From: Puccinia triticina
Taxonomy: Eukaryota > Basidiomycota > Pucciniomycetes > Pucciniales > Pucciniaceae
DNA length: 64,000 nt
Assembly (NCBI RefSeq): GCF_026914185.1
Contig: NC_070558.1
Location: forward strand, 6,271,501 to 6,335,500
Direction of reading: 5' to 3'
The translations under genes were made by a program, and so were the position numbers. How positions within the stretch are numbered: the first letter of the stretch is position 1; each line of letters opens with the position of its first letter. Positions 24,420 through 35,680 of this stretch are shown here, piece by piece. Below the pieces are notes generated by a model. The model saw only the letters and a list, made by a program, of their open reading frames with translations, had not been told where the DNA came from and did no database searches.

Positions 24420-24490
24420 GTTGAAGCGTGGTTGTGGTTTGATTTTGTCAGGCAGTTGAAGGTTTGGTTTGAATCACAATGTGGTGAGTC

Positions 24491-25722
24491 TGGGCACACT
24501 CCTATTACGGAGTGTGCTTTGGCACACTCCTATTACGGAGTGTGCTTTGGCACACTCCTATTACGGAGTGTGCTTTGGCACACTCCTATTACGGAGTGTG
24601 CTTTGGCACACTCCTATTACGGAGTGTGCTTTGGCACACTCCTATTACGGAGTGTGCTTTGGCACACTCCTATTACGGAGTGTGCTTTGGCACACTCCTA
24701 TTACGGAGTGTGCTTTGGCACACTCCTATTACGGAGTGTGCTTTGGCACACTCCTATTACGGAGTGTGCTTTGGCACACTCCTATTACGGAGTGTGCTTT
24801 GGCACACTCCTATTACGGAGTGTGCTTTGGCACACTCCTATTACGGAGTGTGCTTTGGCACACTCCTATTACGGAGTGTGCTTTGGCACACTCCTATTAC
24901 GGAGTGTGCTTTGGCACACTCCTATTACGGAGTGTGCTTTGGCACACTCCTATTACGGAGTGTGCTTTGGCACACTCCTATTACGGAGTGTGCTTTGGCA
25001 CACTCCTATTACGGAGTGTGCTTTGGCACACTCCTATTACGGAGTGTGCTTTGGCACACTCCTATTACGGAGTGTGCTTTGGCACACTCCTATTACGGAG
25101 TGTGCTTTGGCACACTCCTATTACGGAGTGTGCTTTGGCACACTCCTATTACGGAGTGTGCTTTGGCACACTCCTATTACGGAGTGTGCTTTGGCACACT
25201 CCTATTACGGAGTGTGCTTTGGCACACTCCTATTACGGAGTGTGCTTTGGCACACTCCTATTACGGAGTGTGCTTTGGCACACTCCTATTACGGAGTGTG
25301 CTTTGGCACACTCCTATTACGGAGTGTGCTTTGGCACACTCCTATTACGGAGTGTGCTTTGGCACACTCCTATTACGGAGTGTGCTTTGGCACACTCCTA
25401 TTACGGAGTGTGCTTTGGAACACTCCTATTACGGAGTGTGCTTTGGCGCACTCCTATAACAGAGTGTGCTTTGGCACACTCCTATTACGGAGTGTGCTTT
25501 GGCAACTCCTATTATGGAGTATGCTTTGGCACACTCCTTTTACGGAGTGTGCTTTGGCACACTCCTATTACGGAGTGTGCTTTGGCACACTCCTATTACA
25601 GATTGTGTATTGGCACACTCCTATTACGGAGTGTGCTTTGGAACACTCCTATTACGGAGTGTGCTTCGGCACAATCCTATTACAGAGTGTGCTTTGGCAC
25701 ACTCCTATTAAGGAGTGTGCTT
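24491..25722 (+). repeat. 28-bp satellite, left arm of giant palindrome
   Basis: The unit is CACACTCC-TATTAC-GGAGTGTG plus CTTTGG: two 8-bp complementary arms, a 6-base loop and a 6-base linker. About 33 nearly identical units run to 25415, then degenerate units to 25722. Since 28 is not a multiple of three, the array stays open in all three frames; those long frames are not genes. Confidence 0.96.
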
Positions 25723-26660
25723 TGATAGGAGTGTGCCAAAGCACACTCCGTAATAGGAGTGTGCCAAAGCACACTCCGTAATAGGAGTGTGCCAAAGCAC
25801 ACTCCGTAATAGGAGTGTGCCAAAGCACACTCCGTAATAGGAGTGTGCCAAAGCACACTCCGTAATAGGAGTGTGCCAAAGCACACTCCGTAATAGGAGT
25901 GTGCCAAAGCACACTCCGTAATAGGAGTGTGCCAAAGCACACTCCGTAATAGGAGTGTGCCAAAGCACACTCCGTAATAGGAGTGTGCCAAAGCACACTC
26001 CGTAATAGGAGTGTGCCAAAGCACACTCCGTAATAGGAGTGTGCCAAAGCACACTCCGTAATAGGAGTGTGCCAAAGCACACTCCGTAATAGGAGTGTGC
26101 CAAAGCACACTCCGTAATAGGAGTGTGCCAAAGCACACTCCGTAATAGGAGTGTGCCAAAGCACACTCCGTAATAGGAGTGTGCCAAAGCACACTCCGTA
26201 ATAGGAGTGTGCCAAAGCACACTCCGTAATAGGAGTGTGCCAAAGCACACTCCGTAATAGGAGTGTGCCAAAGCACACTCCGTAATAGGAGTGTGCCAAA
26301 GCACACTCCGTAATAGGAGTGTGCCAAAGCACACTCCGTAATAGGAGTGTGCCAAAGCACACTCCGTAATAGGAGTGTGCCAAAGCACACTCTGTTATAG
26401 GAGTGCGCCAAAGCACACTCCTTAATAGGAGTGTTCCAAAGCACACTCCGTAATAGGAGTGTGCCAAAGCACACTCCGTAAAAGGAGTGTGCTTTGGCGC
26501 ACTCCTATAACAGAGTGTGCTTTGGCACAATCCTATAACAGAGTGTGCTTTGGCACACTCCTATAACAGAGTATGCTTTGGCACACTCCTATAACGGAGT
26601 GTGCCAAAACACACTCCCATAACGGAGTGTGCCAAAACACACTCCCATAATGGATTGTGC
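25723..26660 (-). repeat. 28-bp satellite, right (inverted) arm of giant palindrome
   Basis: Starting with TAGGAGTGTGCCAAAGCACA the same unit runs in reverse, about 24 near-identical copies to 26388 and then variants with TATAAC or CATAAC loops. It flips again near 26480, so the last few units are forward. The symmetry centre at 25720-25725 lies inside the degenerate units. Confidence 0.95.
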
Positions 26661-26831
26661 TTTGACACTCTCCTACAAACAGAGTTGAAAAGTAATGTCC
26701 ATAAATAACTGCTGATTTTCACCCACAACAAATTGTGCGGACAAACCAACTCTACTCAATCATCGCCTCTATGCTGAGGTCTCAACAATACCTTACCAAA
26801 ATAAGTTTGTGCTGGTCATTCTTGGGAAACA

Positions 26832-27194
26832 ATGATGCACCATGTGCTTCTCTTCATGTGGTGGTTCATCCCTGCGGTTGACAGGCCATGGAAGAGAGCA
26901 TTTGGCTACACCAACTTTTTTGCCTTGCTGGTGATCATGCTGTTCTGGTTTGTGGGCTTTGATTCAGCTGGTCCAAGCTGGAATAGCTGTGTTGCAGTAG
27001 GGATGGAACGACTGGACCCAAGTACCCCCGGCAGGTACAGGCACCACCTGCTTTTTTTGCCCAAGATGGACACCCGTATCCGGACCCAGACCCGCCTGGG
27101 AGCCCAGACGCAGGTACCCATGTACTTATTGCAGGTACTCACAGGTACCTCCCACTCAAAAGAGACTACTCGTGCTTCATTTCATGCAATGTAA
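26832..27194 (+). other. 120-codon hydrophobic open frame, doubtful
   Basis: The first 50 residues are strongly hydrophobic (LLFMWWFIPAV, FFALLVIMLFWFVGF), like two membrane segments. The rest overlaps the terminal region of hAT-1 (GGTACC-rich, from about 27000). No family recognised; it may be a fragment fused to transposon DNA. Confidence 0.2.
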
Positions 27195-29416
27195 ACTAGA
27201 TATCACTCTACTACTACAGGCTCAGTTACCTTTCTCTTATTCTTCATCATCCTTGAATTCTTGACCCCTTCATTCCAACAATTGAGAACCCCTGGTGGGA
27301 TTTTCCCCTTCTTAGAATAAAAAGCCACGGTCATTCCCCTGCTCACCAATGTCCCACTGAGCCTGTGCCTGGTTGCAGTCACATAGCTTCTACCAAAACT
27401 AAAGGCTTGCTCTACATTAACAAATGTAGCTGAATAAAACAGACATTTAAGCTTAGAGTGAGTAAAAATAAAAATAAATGAATGCAGGGGAAAAAAAACA
27501 GACATACCTGGACAGCTCAATATATCAAGAGCCATTTTTGAAAGGCCCCCTTGCTTGTTGCATCTTGTTTTCTGCTTTAACCACCACTCAACAGCGTTGA
27601 CTGGGTTGAATTGATCTAAGATTATGTTGCCAGCCAGCCAAGTATTGATTGGGTCAGAGGGTGAACTAACTGCGCGTGCGGCCAATGCAGCCCCAAGTTG
27701 AGAGATGAAACCACTTTGGGGCTGAACAGGGAGTCAACATCACTTTGCTTGCAAGCAAAGAACACCGATTGAAACCATGGTGTACTTACTTTGGCTTTAG
27801 TAATCTCCGTTCCTGAGGCTGTGTCTTCTTGTGGCTTATACTTGCTAAACCACAACTCTCAAGTGAGACTGATTGCCTTGTCAATCCATTCCACTTGGCT
27901 CCACCCGGCTACTTTAAAGTATTGATCTTTGAATGATGGATGTAAGACTGGCAAGAGTCGGTTGAGTTTGAGCAAGAATCAAAAGACAAGGCTGACTGAT
28001 GGAACCAACTTAACCATTGCTATTTGGTACAAAGGCAAGCAGTCAGTTAACGTGTAATACTTGTTTGTAAGCTTCAGCCCAGCACAACAAGCATTCCTCG
28101 AAGCCGGGGGGAACTTCTTCTTGGTAATGACAGTTGACAGATGTTCAGTGATCTGGTCAATAAACACTACCACATGTAACAACTGTGCCAAGCCTCCAGT
28201 CAATACTTGAAGGGTTATCTCATAGAAAAGCTTGAGTACAGCTGACATATCCTTTGCTAATTTGATGTTGGTTTTGTTGATTTGGGAAGACCGAGTAACA
28301 CCATAATTTTTATCACACTGCCATTCCAAACTGAAAGATATAAGTCATAAAATCATCATTTTTGGAGGATTTGTATCCCTTAACTTACATTGCAGAGTGA
28401 CACCTGACAACACCATTCAGTTGCACAAGACTTGAGGTCCATCTTGTAGCTACGTCTGGTTTGATATTGTGAAGTTTTTTGCAGGTTTTCTTCTCACAAA
28501 TTTCAAGAAATAGTGCTTTTGAGTTTGGTGATTTGTTGAGTTTTTGGGCAATTGATTGGAACAGATTTTTGCAGGAAGATGAATTTATAATGGTTGTCAA
28601 ATTAGCAGAAGAATTGGGCTGACCTTTGCAAGAGTTTGCTGACAGATACTGGAGGTGTATTGATTGTCTTTGTCTTCCTCACTGAGATCATCAATTTCAT
28701 CATTGTCCAACTCCTTGGGGTCCTCCAATCTGGCCACATCGCCGGTCAAATCTGTAGGGTTTTCTTCTTCATTGATCATCCAGCTTGTCCATCTGTCTCT
28801 TGCGCTTCTTGGGTCCAAATTGTTGGATTATTGCTTTTGCAATAAGATTCAGTACATGTGCAAAGTAGCGGATCCATTGGGCCTCCCCTTTGAAGTTCAG
28901 CCACTTAAGCTTCTTTAATTCATTGACCATGACCTTATTGTGAGAAGCGTTGTTGGACACTGTACCACATATCTGGATAATGTACAGTTGGATCAATGAA
29001 TGTTTGGACAACATAGAATCAATAAAAATAACTTACTTTGTATTGAATATCACACTTCTCAACAATCAGTTAAATTTTTTTGGCCAAATACACCCCTGTG
29101 TGGCTCTGAGATAATTGGATGAAGTCTAGGGGCATCACATCAAACTCGTGTTTCCGACCATCCCCATGGCAAAGAAGATATACCAATACCCCGAGAATGT
29201 TGAGTATGTTGGGAGGTTGCCAAGAGTCTACACCGAGATACAGTGCTCCAGTGTGGCTCTGGAGGTTTATAAAAATGAGCTCAAAAATAGAATTACCAAT
29301 TGAATTAAAGTGAGATGGGATGTTTAACCTTCAAATCCGATTTCACATTTTCCTGGACCGCGGTGTATAGTTGATGAATGGCCTTTGAGATCAAATATTG
29401 ATGGTGAGGTAAGTTT
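27000..29416 (-). mobile_element. hAT transposon relic 1
   Basis: A transposase relic on the minus strand ends near a TAGGGATGGAACGACTGG terminus at about 27000, which resembles the left terminus of hAT-2 (TAGAGATGGCC at 45659). Its 5' portion is cut by element X1 at 29417. No intact opposite end or 8-bp duplication could be assigned. Confidence 0.7.
27203..29400 (-). pseudogene. hAT-1 transposase relic (multi-exon)
   Basis: From the N-terminal side: SKAIHQLYTAVQ and ALYLGVDSWQPPN (29400-29220), MPLDFIQLSQSHTG, NNASHNKVMVNELKK with WIRYFAHVLNLIAKAI (29014-28770), an acidic linker, ILFYEITLQVLTGG with FIDQITEHLSTV (28280-28120), FNPVNAVEWWLKQK and MALDILSCPG, then after an intron the hATC dimerisation segment VNVEQAFSFGRSYVTATRH. 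It matches hAT-2 (45986-54990) segment by segment. hAT transposases are DDE enzymes with a BED finger; the finger part is missing here. The NNAS segment sits at the family's catalytic Asp (TDNAS), which reads Ser-Asn here. Broken frames indicate a relic. Confidence 0.85.
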
Positions 29417-30699
29417 CACCAGGAAAAAAAAATAGTCACTTGATGGCAAGTGACATGATGCAGCTTTGGTTTCTGCTCCAGAGCTAAACCAGCGCTGCTC
29501 CAAGTCTGCTCCACCAGCACTTGTAGAGTTTGCAGGACTGCACCAGAGCACTCAATGTGGCACAGTCAGCTGATCCTAATTTTTTCCCAGGAACAGCTGA
29601 TGCTCATCATAAGCTGAGCAATAGGCATTTACTGAGCCTGGGCCAAAGCTGAGCATTGGCTGAGCCTGGGCCACAGCTGAGCATTGGATATTCCAAGCCT
29701 GAATCAAATCCAAGTGTCAGCTGGACCAAGAATATTCCAAATCTGAGCATCAGCTTAGCCAACAATGGTCCAAAGCTGAGCATCATCTTGGAAAAGGCTT
29801 GTGCAGAGCTTAGGATCAGATGGGACAATATTGTTCCAAAGATTAACACCAGCTGGGCCAAAATTTTTCAAAAGCTGAGAATTGGCTGAGCCAATTCTGG
29901 TACAAAGCTGAGCATTGGCTGAGCCAAGGCTGTTCCAAAGCTGAGTATCAGATTTTTTGAGACTATTCAAAAGATTAATATCACCGGAGCCAAGGCTGTT
30001 CCACAGCTGAGCATCAGCTGAGCCAAGGCTGGTCCACAGCTGAGAATCAGCTGAGCCAAGGCTGGTCCACAGCTGAGCATCAGCTGAGCCAAGGCTGGTC
30101 CACAGCTGAGCATCAGCTGAGCCAAGGCTAGTCCACAGCTGAGCATCAGCTGAGCAAAGGCTGGTCCACAGCTGAGCATTGTCTTAGCCAAGGTTGGTCC
30201 ACAGCTGAGCATCAGCTGAGCCAAGGCTGGTCCACAGATGAGCATAAGCTGTTACAGGAGTGGTCAGACTCAGAATCTGAGCATTGGCTGGGCTGAGATT
30301 TATCCAAAGCTGAAAATCAGCTGAGCCAATACTGGTCCAAAGCTAAGAGTTGGCTGGGCCAATGATAGTCCTAATCCGAGTCTAAGCTGAGCCATGACTG
30401 GAATAAAGCTGAAAATAAGCTGGGCCAGGACTGGTTCTGATCTGGGCAACAAAGCTGAGCATGAGCTGGGCACCAAAGCTTAGCATAAGCTGGGAGCTAA
30501 AGCTGAGTATCAGCTGACCAGAAATGGGGATCAGTGGTGCCCAGCAAAAACTGAGGATCTCCTGTGGAAATTCTTAAACTGGTGAGATGGTGGGTAGATG
30601 GTGGGTAGATGATGAGTAGATGGTGGGTAGATTGTGAGAAGCCCGCTGGAGCTGGCATGATGTCACTTGTCATCAAGTGACTATTTTTTTTTCCTGGTG
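29417..30699. mobile_element. CACCAGG-type TIR element X1 (1283 bp)
   Basis: The ends are CACCAGGAAAAAAAAATAGT followed by CACTTGATGRCAAGTGACAT on both sides, inverted. TTT flanks both ends (29414-29416, 30700-30702). It inserted in the hAT-1 gene. The interior has ~33-bp tandem units (GCTGAGCCAAGGCTGGTCCA plus CAGCTGAGCATCA) at about 29990-30245 and degenerate relatives elsewhere. The open frame rich in AQLMLSCGPAL repeats (30245-29967, minus) is a by-product of the 33-bp period. Confidence 0.9.
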
Positions 30700-30734
30700 T
30701 TTTTGAGGACCGTTGTGGTAAGCCAATCCTGAAT

Positions 30735-31661
30735 ATGGCACCAAAATCAAAGTCTTTTCCCCTCAATATAACCCTCTCTGGAATACTCAAGCACCCACCT
30801 CCCTTAAGGATCAAGTCCAAGACAACTCATACCCATCAACAGGCCCCCCATTATCCCCTTCCTCTATTTTCCCCACCTTCTGGATACCCACCCACACCAA
30901 CTCAGTATTTCTCAAGCTTATTAAAGGCATGGATCTGAAGGATGAAGTTGAAGAAATGACTGGCTATGAGGATCAAGACTGGGAATTGCTAAAAAAAGGA
31001 GTTACTCAACAGGTTTGGATCTTCACTTCCTTCAGTCAGATATACCAGACATGATCTTAAGGACCTAGTACACTCTGCCATTAAGGGAGGGGGTATTGAT
31101 ACTACTGAACACTTTCAGGACCAAGTTTGCAGCAATCACTAACTACCTGGTAAGAATGGGGTACAGTTCCAGTGTTGAGGAATTCAGAGATAACCTGCTA
31201 GAAGCCCTTAGTGAGGAAATAGAGCAAGCTGTCACAAAGGAGCTGGTCAGAAACAATACAATGCTTACCTCCAAGAATGGTGGTGACATTCTACCTGAAA
31301 CTGAATTTCTGCTCTCATATATCCATAAAGAAGTTCATCAGAAATCAGTAAAGTCTAGAAGAAAGGTTTGGAAAGGCATTGACTATCTTACTCCTACTAC
31401 TAACAATGCTTCTCCCAAATACAAAACACAGGAAAAGGAAGTTGAAGAACTCACTAAAACCCTATCTAGCTGGCATACCCAGAAACCTTCCCCCTTCTTC
31501 ACAAAAGTTATGTACCATACAAACCAGCCCAGCAGGAAAAGGTCTGGACAACTTTCAAGTGCAATTACTGCCACCAAATCGGCCACTCTTTTTCTAGGTG
31601 CAACCTGGCAAATCTGGATGAACTGAATGGAAAATTCAAGAAAGAAGGTAATAATGTAAGG
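30735..31661 (+). pseudogene. gypsy-2 gag with frameshifts
   Basis: It starts MAPKSKSFPLNITLSGILK, with Pro-rich sequence to about 30930, then changes frame. A capsid-like part (FRTKFAAITNYLVRMGYSS to SYIHKEVHQKS) is in the 31096-31626 frame. The zinc knuckle C-NY-C-HQIG-H-SFSR-C near 31570-31610 is in the frame of the downstream protease. At least two frameshifts separate these parts, so no complete gag can be made. Confidence 0.7.
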
Positions 31662-32831
31662 ATGCCTGATGGAAATATAGTCCCCTGGGAAAGGAACAGA
31701 GCTTACAAGTTTGCTGTAGACCAATACCACCAGGAACAGAAACAACCTGGGATACTAAACTTACCTGCTGGAACCCTCAAAACTGGCAACTCTACTGCAC
31801 CTCAAGCCTCCTTTGGACAACTGAAAGAAATGGACCCAAATGAAGACCTATCCACCTATGACTGTGAAATTGGGAAAAGGACTAGAAGTGGTAAGGAATA
31901 CCCAGAAGAGGTAGTTACCAATAAGAAGGTCAGGAAGGAAAAGGAAGACCACATGGACTTAGACATGGACCAACCTCTGGAATATGCCAAAAAGGACCCC
32001 ATTCCCCTTCCCACTCTTCCAACCTCTCAAAAATCCCCAGCCAAGAAAGTCCAGATCCAAACCCCTGAAGACTCCCAAACTCTCAAGGATAAACCAACTA
32101 GGAAGACCTATGTAGAGAAACCATTAGCTAAGGAATACCCTGAGGCAGAAGAAAGGGTAGTTAGCAGGATGCTCACTGATTGCAGATTGGAATTATCCTA
32201 TGCTGAACTTTTGGCCATTTCCCCTGGAGCTGTGGATGTCTTGAAGAAGAAGATCAGCCCTAGAAGGATACCATTGAAAACCCCTTCCAAAACAACCAAC
32301 TCTGGAGATGTAGAAGAAGACCAGGACCAAGAAGAAGAACTGGAGCCAGAATCACCCCACTATGCTTGCCCTCTTGGATATGTAGATGCCACTATAAATG
32401 GAAAAAACTTTCAGGCCCTCTTGGATAATGGATCACAAGTCAACTTACTTCCCAGGAATCTTGCAGCAAGAATGGAATTAATAGTCACCCAAAGGAACAT
32501 GAACTTAAAAGGAATTGGAGGCCATAAGAGTGAAATCCTTGGAATTACAGAAGAAGTCACCATCAAATTAGTTAATATGTCAATGAACCCTCACTTTTAT
32601 GTTTCAGCAGCAGATGTCCAGCCAATCTTAGGAACACCTTGGCTCAAATATGTATCAGCAACCATCAGTTTCAACAGGGAAGGATCAGAAAGCCTTTCAA
32701 TTATGAAAGCAGGTAAAACTTACTTGGTTCCCATAGCTCATCCAGAACACCAGAAATGGGAGAAAGATTTCCCAACTCATACAGCAACCACCCAAAGTCA
32801 TTTTTTAGGCTCTGGCACCTTCCAAGAGTAA
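31662..32831 (+). pseudogene. gypsy-2 linker and aspartic protease
   Basis: This 389-codon frame is the continuation of the zinc-knuckle frame. The first 220 residues are charged and low-complexity. The retropepsin domain lies at about residues 240-360, with the active site in ALLDNGSQVNLL (D-N-G in place of the common D-S-G or D-T-G; Asn at this place occurs in other fungal gypsy elements, so it need not be a defect) and the later ILGTPWLK segment. The frame ends at 32831 just before the RT frame, which overlaps it by 76 bases in another frame; a -1 shift or a mutation could connect them. Confidence 0.78.
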
Positions 32832-34207
32832 GTAAATGGGAGGTGCTTAATCAAAACAATCTAACTCAGGATAAGTTAGTATGTGCATCAAAGTATAAAT
32901 CCACTACAAAAAAAATCAAACCAGTAAATGAACCCATGCCCCAAAAACTCAACCCACCTCTCTCTAATGCTCCTCTCTCCAGAGATCCCTATCAAACTCC
33001 CCTAACTCCTTTTCTCCCAGAATTTTCTCCCGATCCTAAAATCACAGCAGAAAGCTTAGAGGTAGTTAACTTTGGCCCTCCTGGATGGCTCCGGCCAGAA
33101 GAACTCAAACTTTTTCAGCATATTATAGTACTCAGACAAGGTTTACTGGTCTCCTGTGCTGAAGAAAGAGGTCTACTCAAACACACCTATGGACAACCCT
33201 ACAGAATCCCAGTCATCAAACATGAACCCTGGCAACAAAAACCGATCCCCATCCCTGCAGCAATCAAGGACCAATTTGTGGAATTAGTAAGAGAAAGAGT
33301 CAAAACTGGTCTTTATGAACAATCCTGCTCCACTTACTCCTCCCCAGTCTTCTGTGTCAAAAAGCATGATGGAAAACTCAGAGTTGTTCATGAATTACAA
33401 AGACTTAACAAGGTGATCATTAAAGACTCTGGAATCCCACCAAATCCTGAAGAACTCATTGAATCTTTCACTGGAAGGGCCTGCTATGGCCTGGGTGATA
33501 TAATGGGAGGATATGATGAGAAGGAGTTAGCCATGGAATCAAGACTCTTAACCACCTTTGAAACCCCCCTTGGAAGATTTCAACTCACCAGAATACCCCA
33601 AGGAGCCACCAATTCTGTTGTGGTCTACCAGGCCCAGATGATGTGAATTCTCCAGGATGAAATACCAGAAAATGTAGGAATCTTTATTGATGATGGTGGA
33701 ATCAAAGGCCCTGTCTCAGACTATAATCAAGAAACCTTGGAAGAAAACCCTGGCATCAGAAGATTTATCTGGGAGTATGCAACTACTCTGGAAAGAATAC
33801 TCTTTAGGATAGAAGAAGCTGGACTCACCATCTCTGGAAAGAAATTTGCTTGCTGTGTTCCTGCCTTGGAGCTTTTTGGCCATGTGGTTTGCAAGGAAGG
33901 AAGGAAAATAGCCAAAAAACAACTCAAAAAAGTAGAAACCTGGCCAAAACCTGATAATCCAACTGAAGTCAGGGGGTTTCTTGGAATTTGTGTTTATGTC
34001 AGAATGTTCATCCCAGGACTATCAGAACTTGCAGCACCCCTCAGAAAACACAATCACAAAGGAACAGAATGGAAATGGACTCAGAAATGCCAGGAAGCCT
34101 TTGAAGAATTAAAGCAACTCATTGGATATGACATATAAACCCCCAAAAAGTTGGATTACTCTGAAGAAGCAGGACAAATTAAATTAGCTGTGGATTCCAG
34201 CTACATA
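32756..34207 (+). pseudogene. gypsy-2 reverse transcriptase and start of RNase H
   Basis: RT motifs are in order: SSPVFCVKKHDGKLRVV, YGLGDIMGGYDE (first catalytic Asp), IPQGATNS, FIDDGGIKG (the YxDD equivalent, both Asp kept), FGHVVCKEGRKI and WPKPDNPTEVRGFLG. A TGA at 33644-33646 lies between the QGATNS and FIDD boxes, and a TAA at 34136-34138 follows LIGYDI. RNase H starts with IKLAVDSSYI and is cut by the insertion at 34208. Apart from the stops, catalytic residues look intact, unlike gypsy-1. Confidence 0.85.
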
Positions 34208-34500
34208 CACCACGGGACCTGTATCTAAGGTTTTGGCCTGTCCCAAGGATGCTTTTGTTCAAAAGTAGCCTCGGGACAGCTTCAACCTGTCCTGAGGACA
34301 CCCATGTCACCATTGGTCCCAAGGATGCCCTCAAAAGCATCCTGGGGACCCATCTGCACAAAGAGCATCCCAAGGATGCATTATTCAGCTTGTAAAAAAA
34401 CATCCTCAGGATACTTCTTTGCACTTTGTCCTGAGGATGATTTTTGACCCCAATCGTCAGGATGCTCTTGATCAAGGTGTCCCAAGGACACTTTTTAGAG
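34208..34500. repeat. left subterminal region with CATCC/GGATG motifs
   Basis: About a dozen copies of CCCAAGGATGC or CATCCTNAGGAT-like motifs in both orientations lie within 300 bases of the end. In CACTA elements such motifs are transposase-binding sites; that role is inferred here. Confidence 0.7.
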
Positions 34501-34854
34501 TACTTGGAAAATTCTTGGCCAATGGAAACTGCCGAGTGGACTCCCCCCAGCGGCCTGAGAGAACATCAATGCCCTGGAGAGTCGAGACAATGTGTATAGC
34601 AATTCAAATACATAAAGCAGGAATGATTGTACCTGACACATGTCGGATTACGCAGGGCATGATGCTCCTGTACAGAATACAGAATGCTACACAAAGTCCA
34701 GAAAAGGAAACGTGGAATGTCGCTGGGTATAACTGCCACCTGGCCGCGGCCGGGCCCTGCCCCACCGCCAAACACATGCATTTCTTCTCTTCCAAATCTA
34801 GATCCAACCTGAACAAATCTCGACTATTTTTCTCTTGATTCTGAATCCGCATGG

Positions 34855-35400
34855 GTAGCAAAGGTGTCAATGGGGTACCTTCCCTATCCATGAAGCTTTT
34901 GAGTGATTTCCGACCCAATTCCGGCTTCGCTTGGCTAGGGAAGGTGTCAATGGGGTGCCTTCTCTACCCACTACCCATGAAGCTTTCAAGCATTTTTCGA
35001 CCTGATTCCGACTTTGCATGGCTAGGGAAGGGGCCAATGGGGTACCTTCCCTACCCACAAACCTTCCAAGCAATTTCCGACCCAATTCCGACTTCGCATG
35101 GCTAGGGAAGGTGTCAATGGGGTACCTTCCCTGCCCATGAAGCTTCCAAGCAATTTCCAAACCGATTCCAACTTTGTATGGCTAGGGAAGGGGTCACGGT
35201 GGTGCCTTCCTTACCCATGAAGCTTTTGAGAAATTTCCAACCCAATTCCGACTTTGCATGGCTAGGGAAGGGGGCAATGGGGTACCTTCCCTACCCGTGA
35301 AGCTTTTGAGAAATTTCCGACCCAATTCAGACTTTGCATGGCTTGGGAAGGGATCACCCTGACCCTTTCCCTACCCATGAAGCTTTCAAGCAAATTTCAA
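34855..35400. repeat. 80-bp tandem repeat inside the CACTA-like element
   Basis: The anchor GCTAGGGAAG recurs at 34934, 35021, 35101, 35181, 35261 and 35341 (as GCTTGGGAAG), an 80-bp period after the first step. Units hold TCAATGGGGTACCTTCCCT and CCATGAAGCTT. No coding. Confidence 0.9.
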
Positions 35401-35680
35401 CTTGATTCCAATGTTGCTGGGGTAAGGCAGAGCCTTCTCCCCGATTAATACTGCCTGATTTATTGCATAATGTGTGGGCTTAAGATTCTCTCAAAAGTTG
35501 AAAATGTGAAGACAGTGTTGTTGTTTAAGCCAAAAACAAAATCCAGAAAGGGTTTTAGCAGTATCAGAGTGGGGATCTAATACAAGAAGTAATTATCAGA
35601 GTACTGGAATGATTTTGCTTGTTAAATTTTCAATAGTAATCAGACGTAAATGTAAAAAAGTGGTTTAGATCATGGACTGA

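Noticed and set aside
24432..26530. Very long open frames on both strands (up to 449 codons)
   Set aside because: They are the 28-bp satellite read in three frames; 28 is not a multiple of three, so the same peptide cycles in every frame. No start context, domain or codon bias.
24491..26660. CRISPR-like array
   Set aside because: There are no unique spacers: the whole unit repeats, including the linker, and the sequence context is eukaryotic.
29967..30245. 92-codon frame with AQLMLSCGPAL repeats
   Set aside because: Product of the 33-bp tandem unit in X1 (33 is a multiple of three); the same occurs in X2 at 61267-61464.
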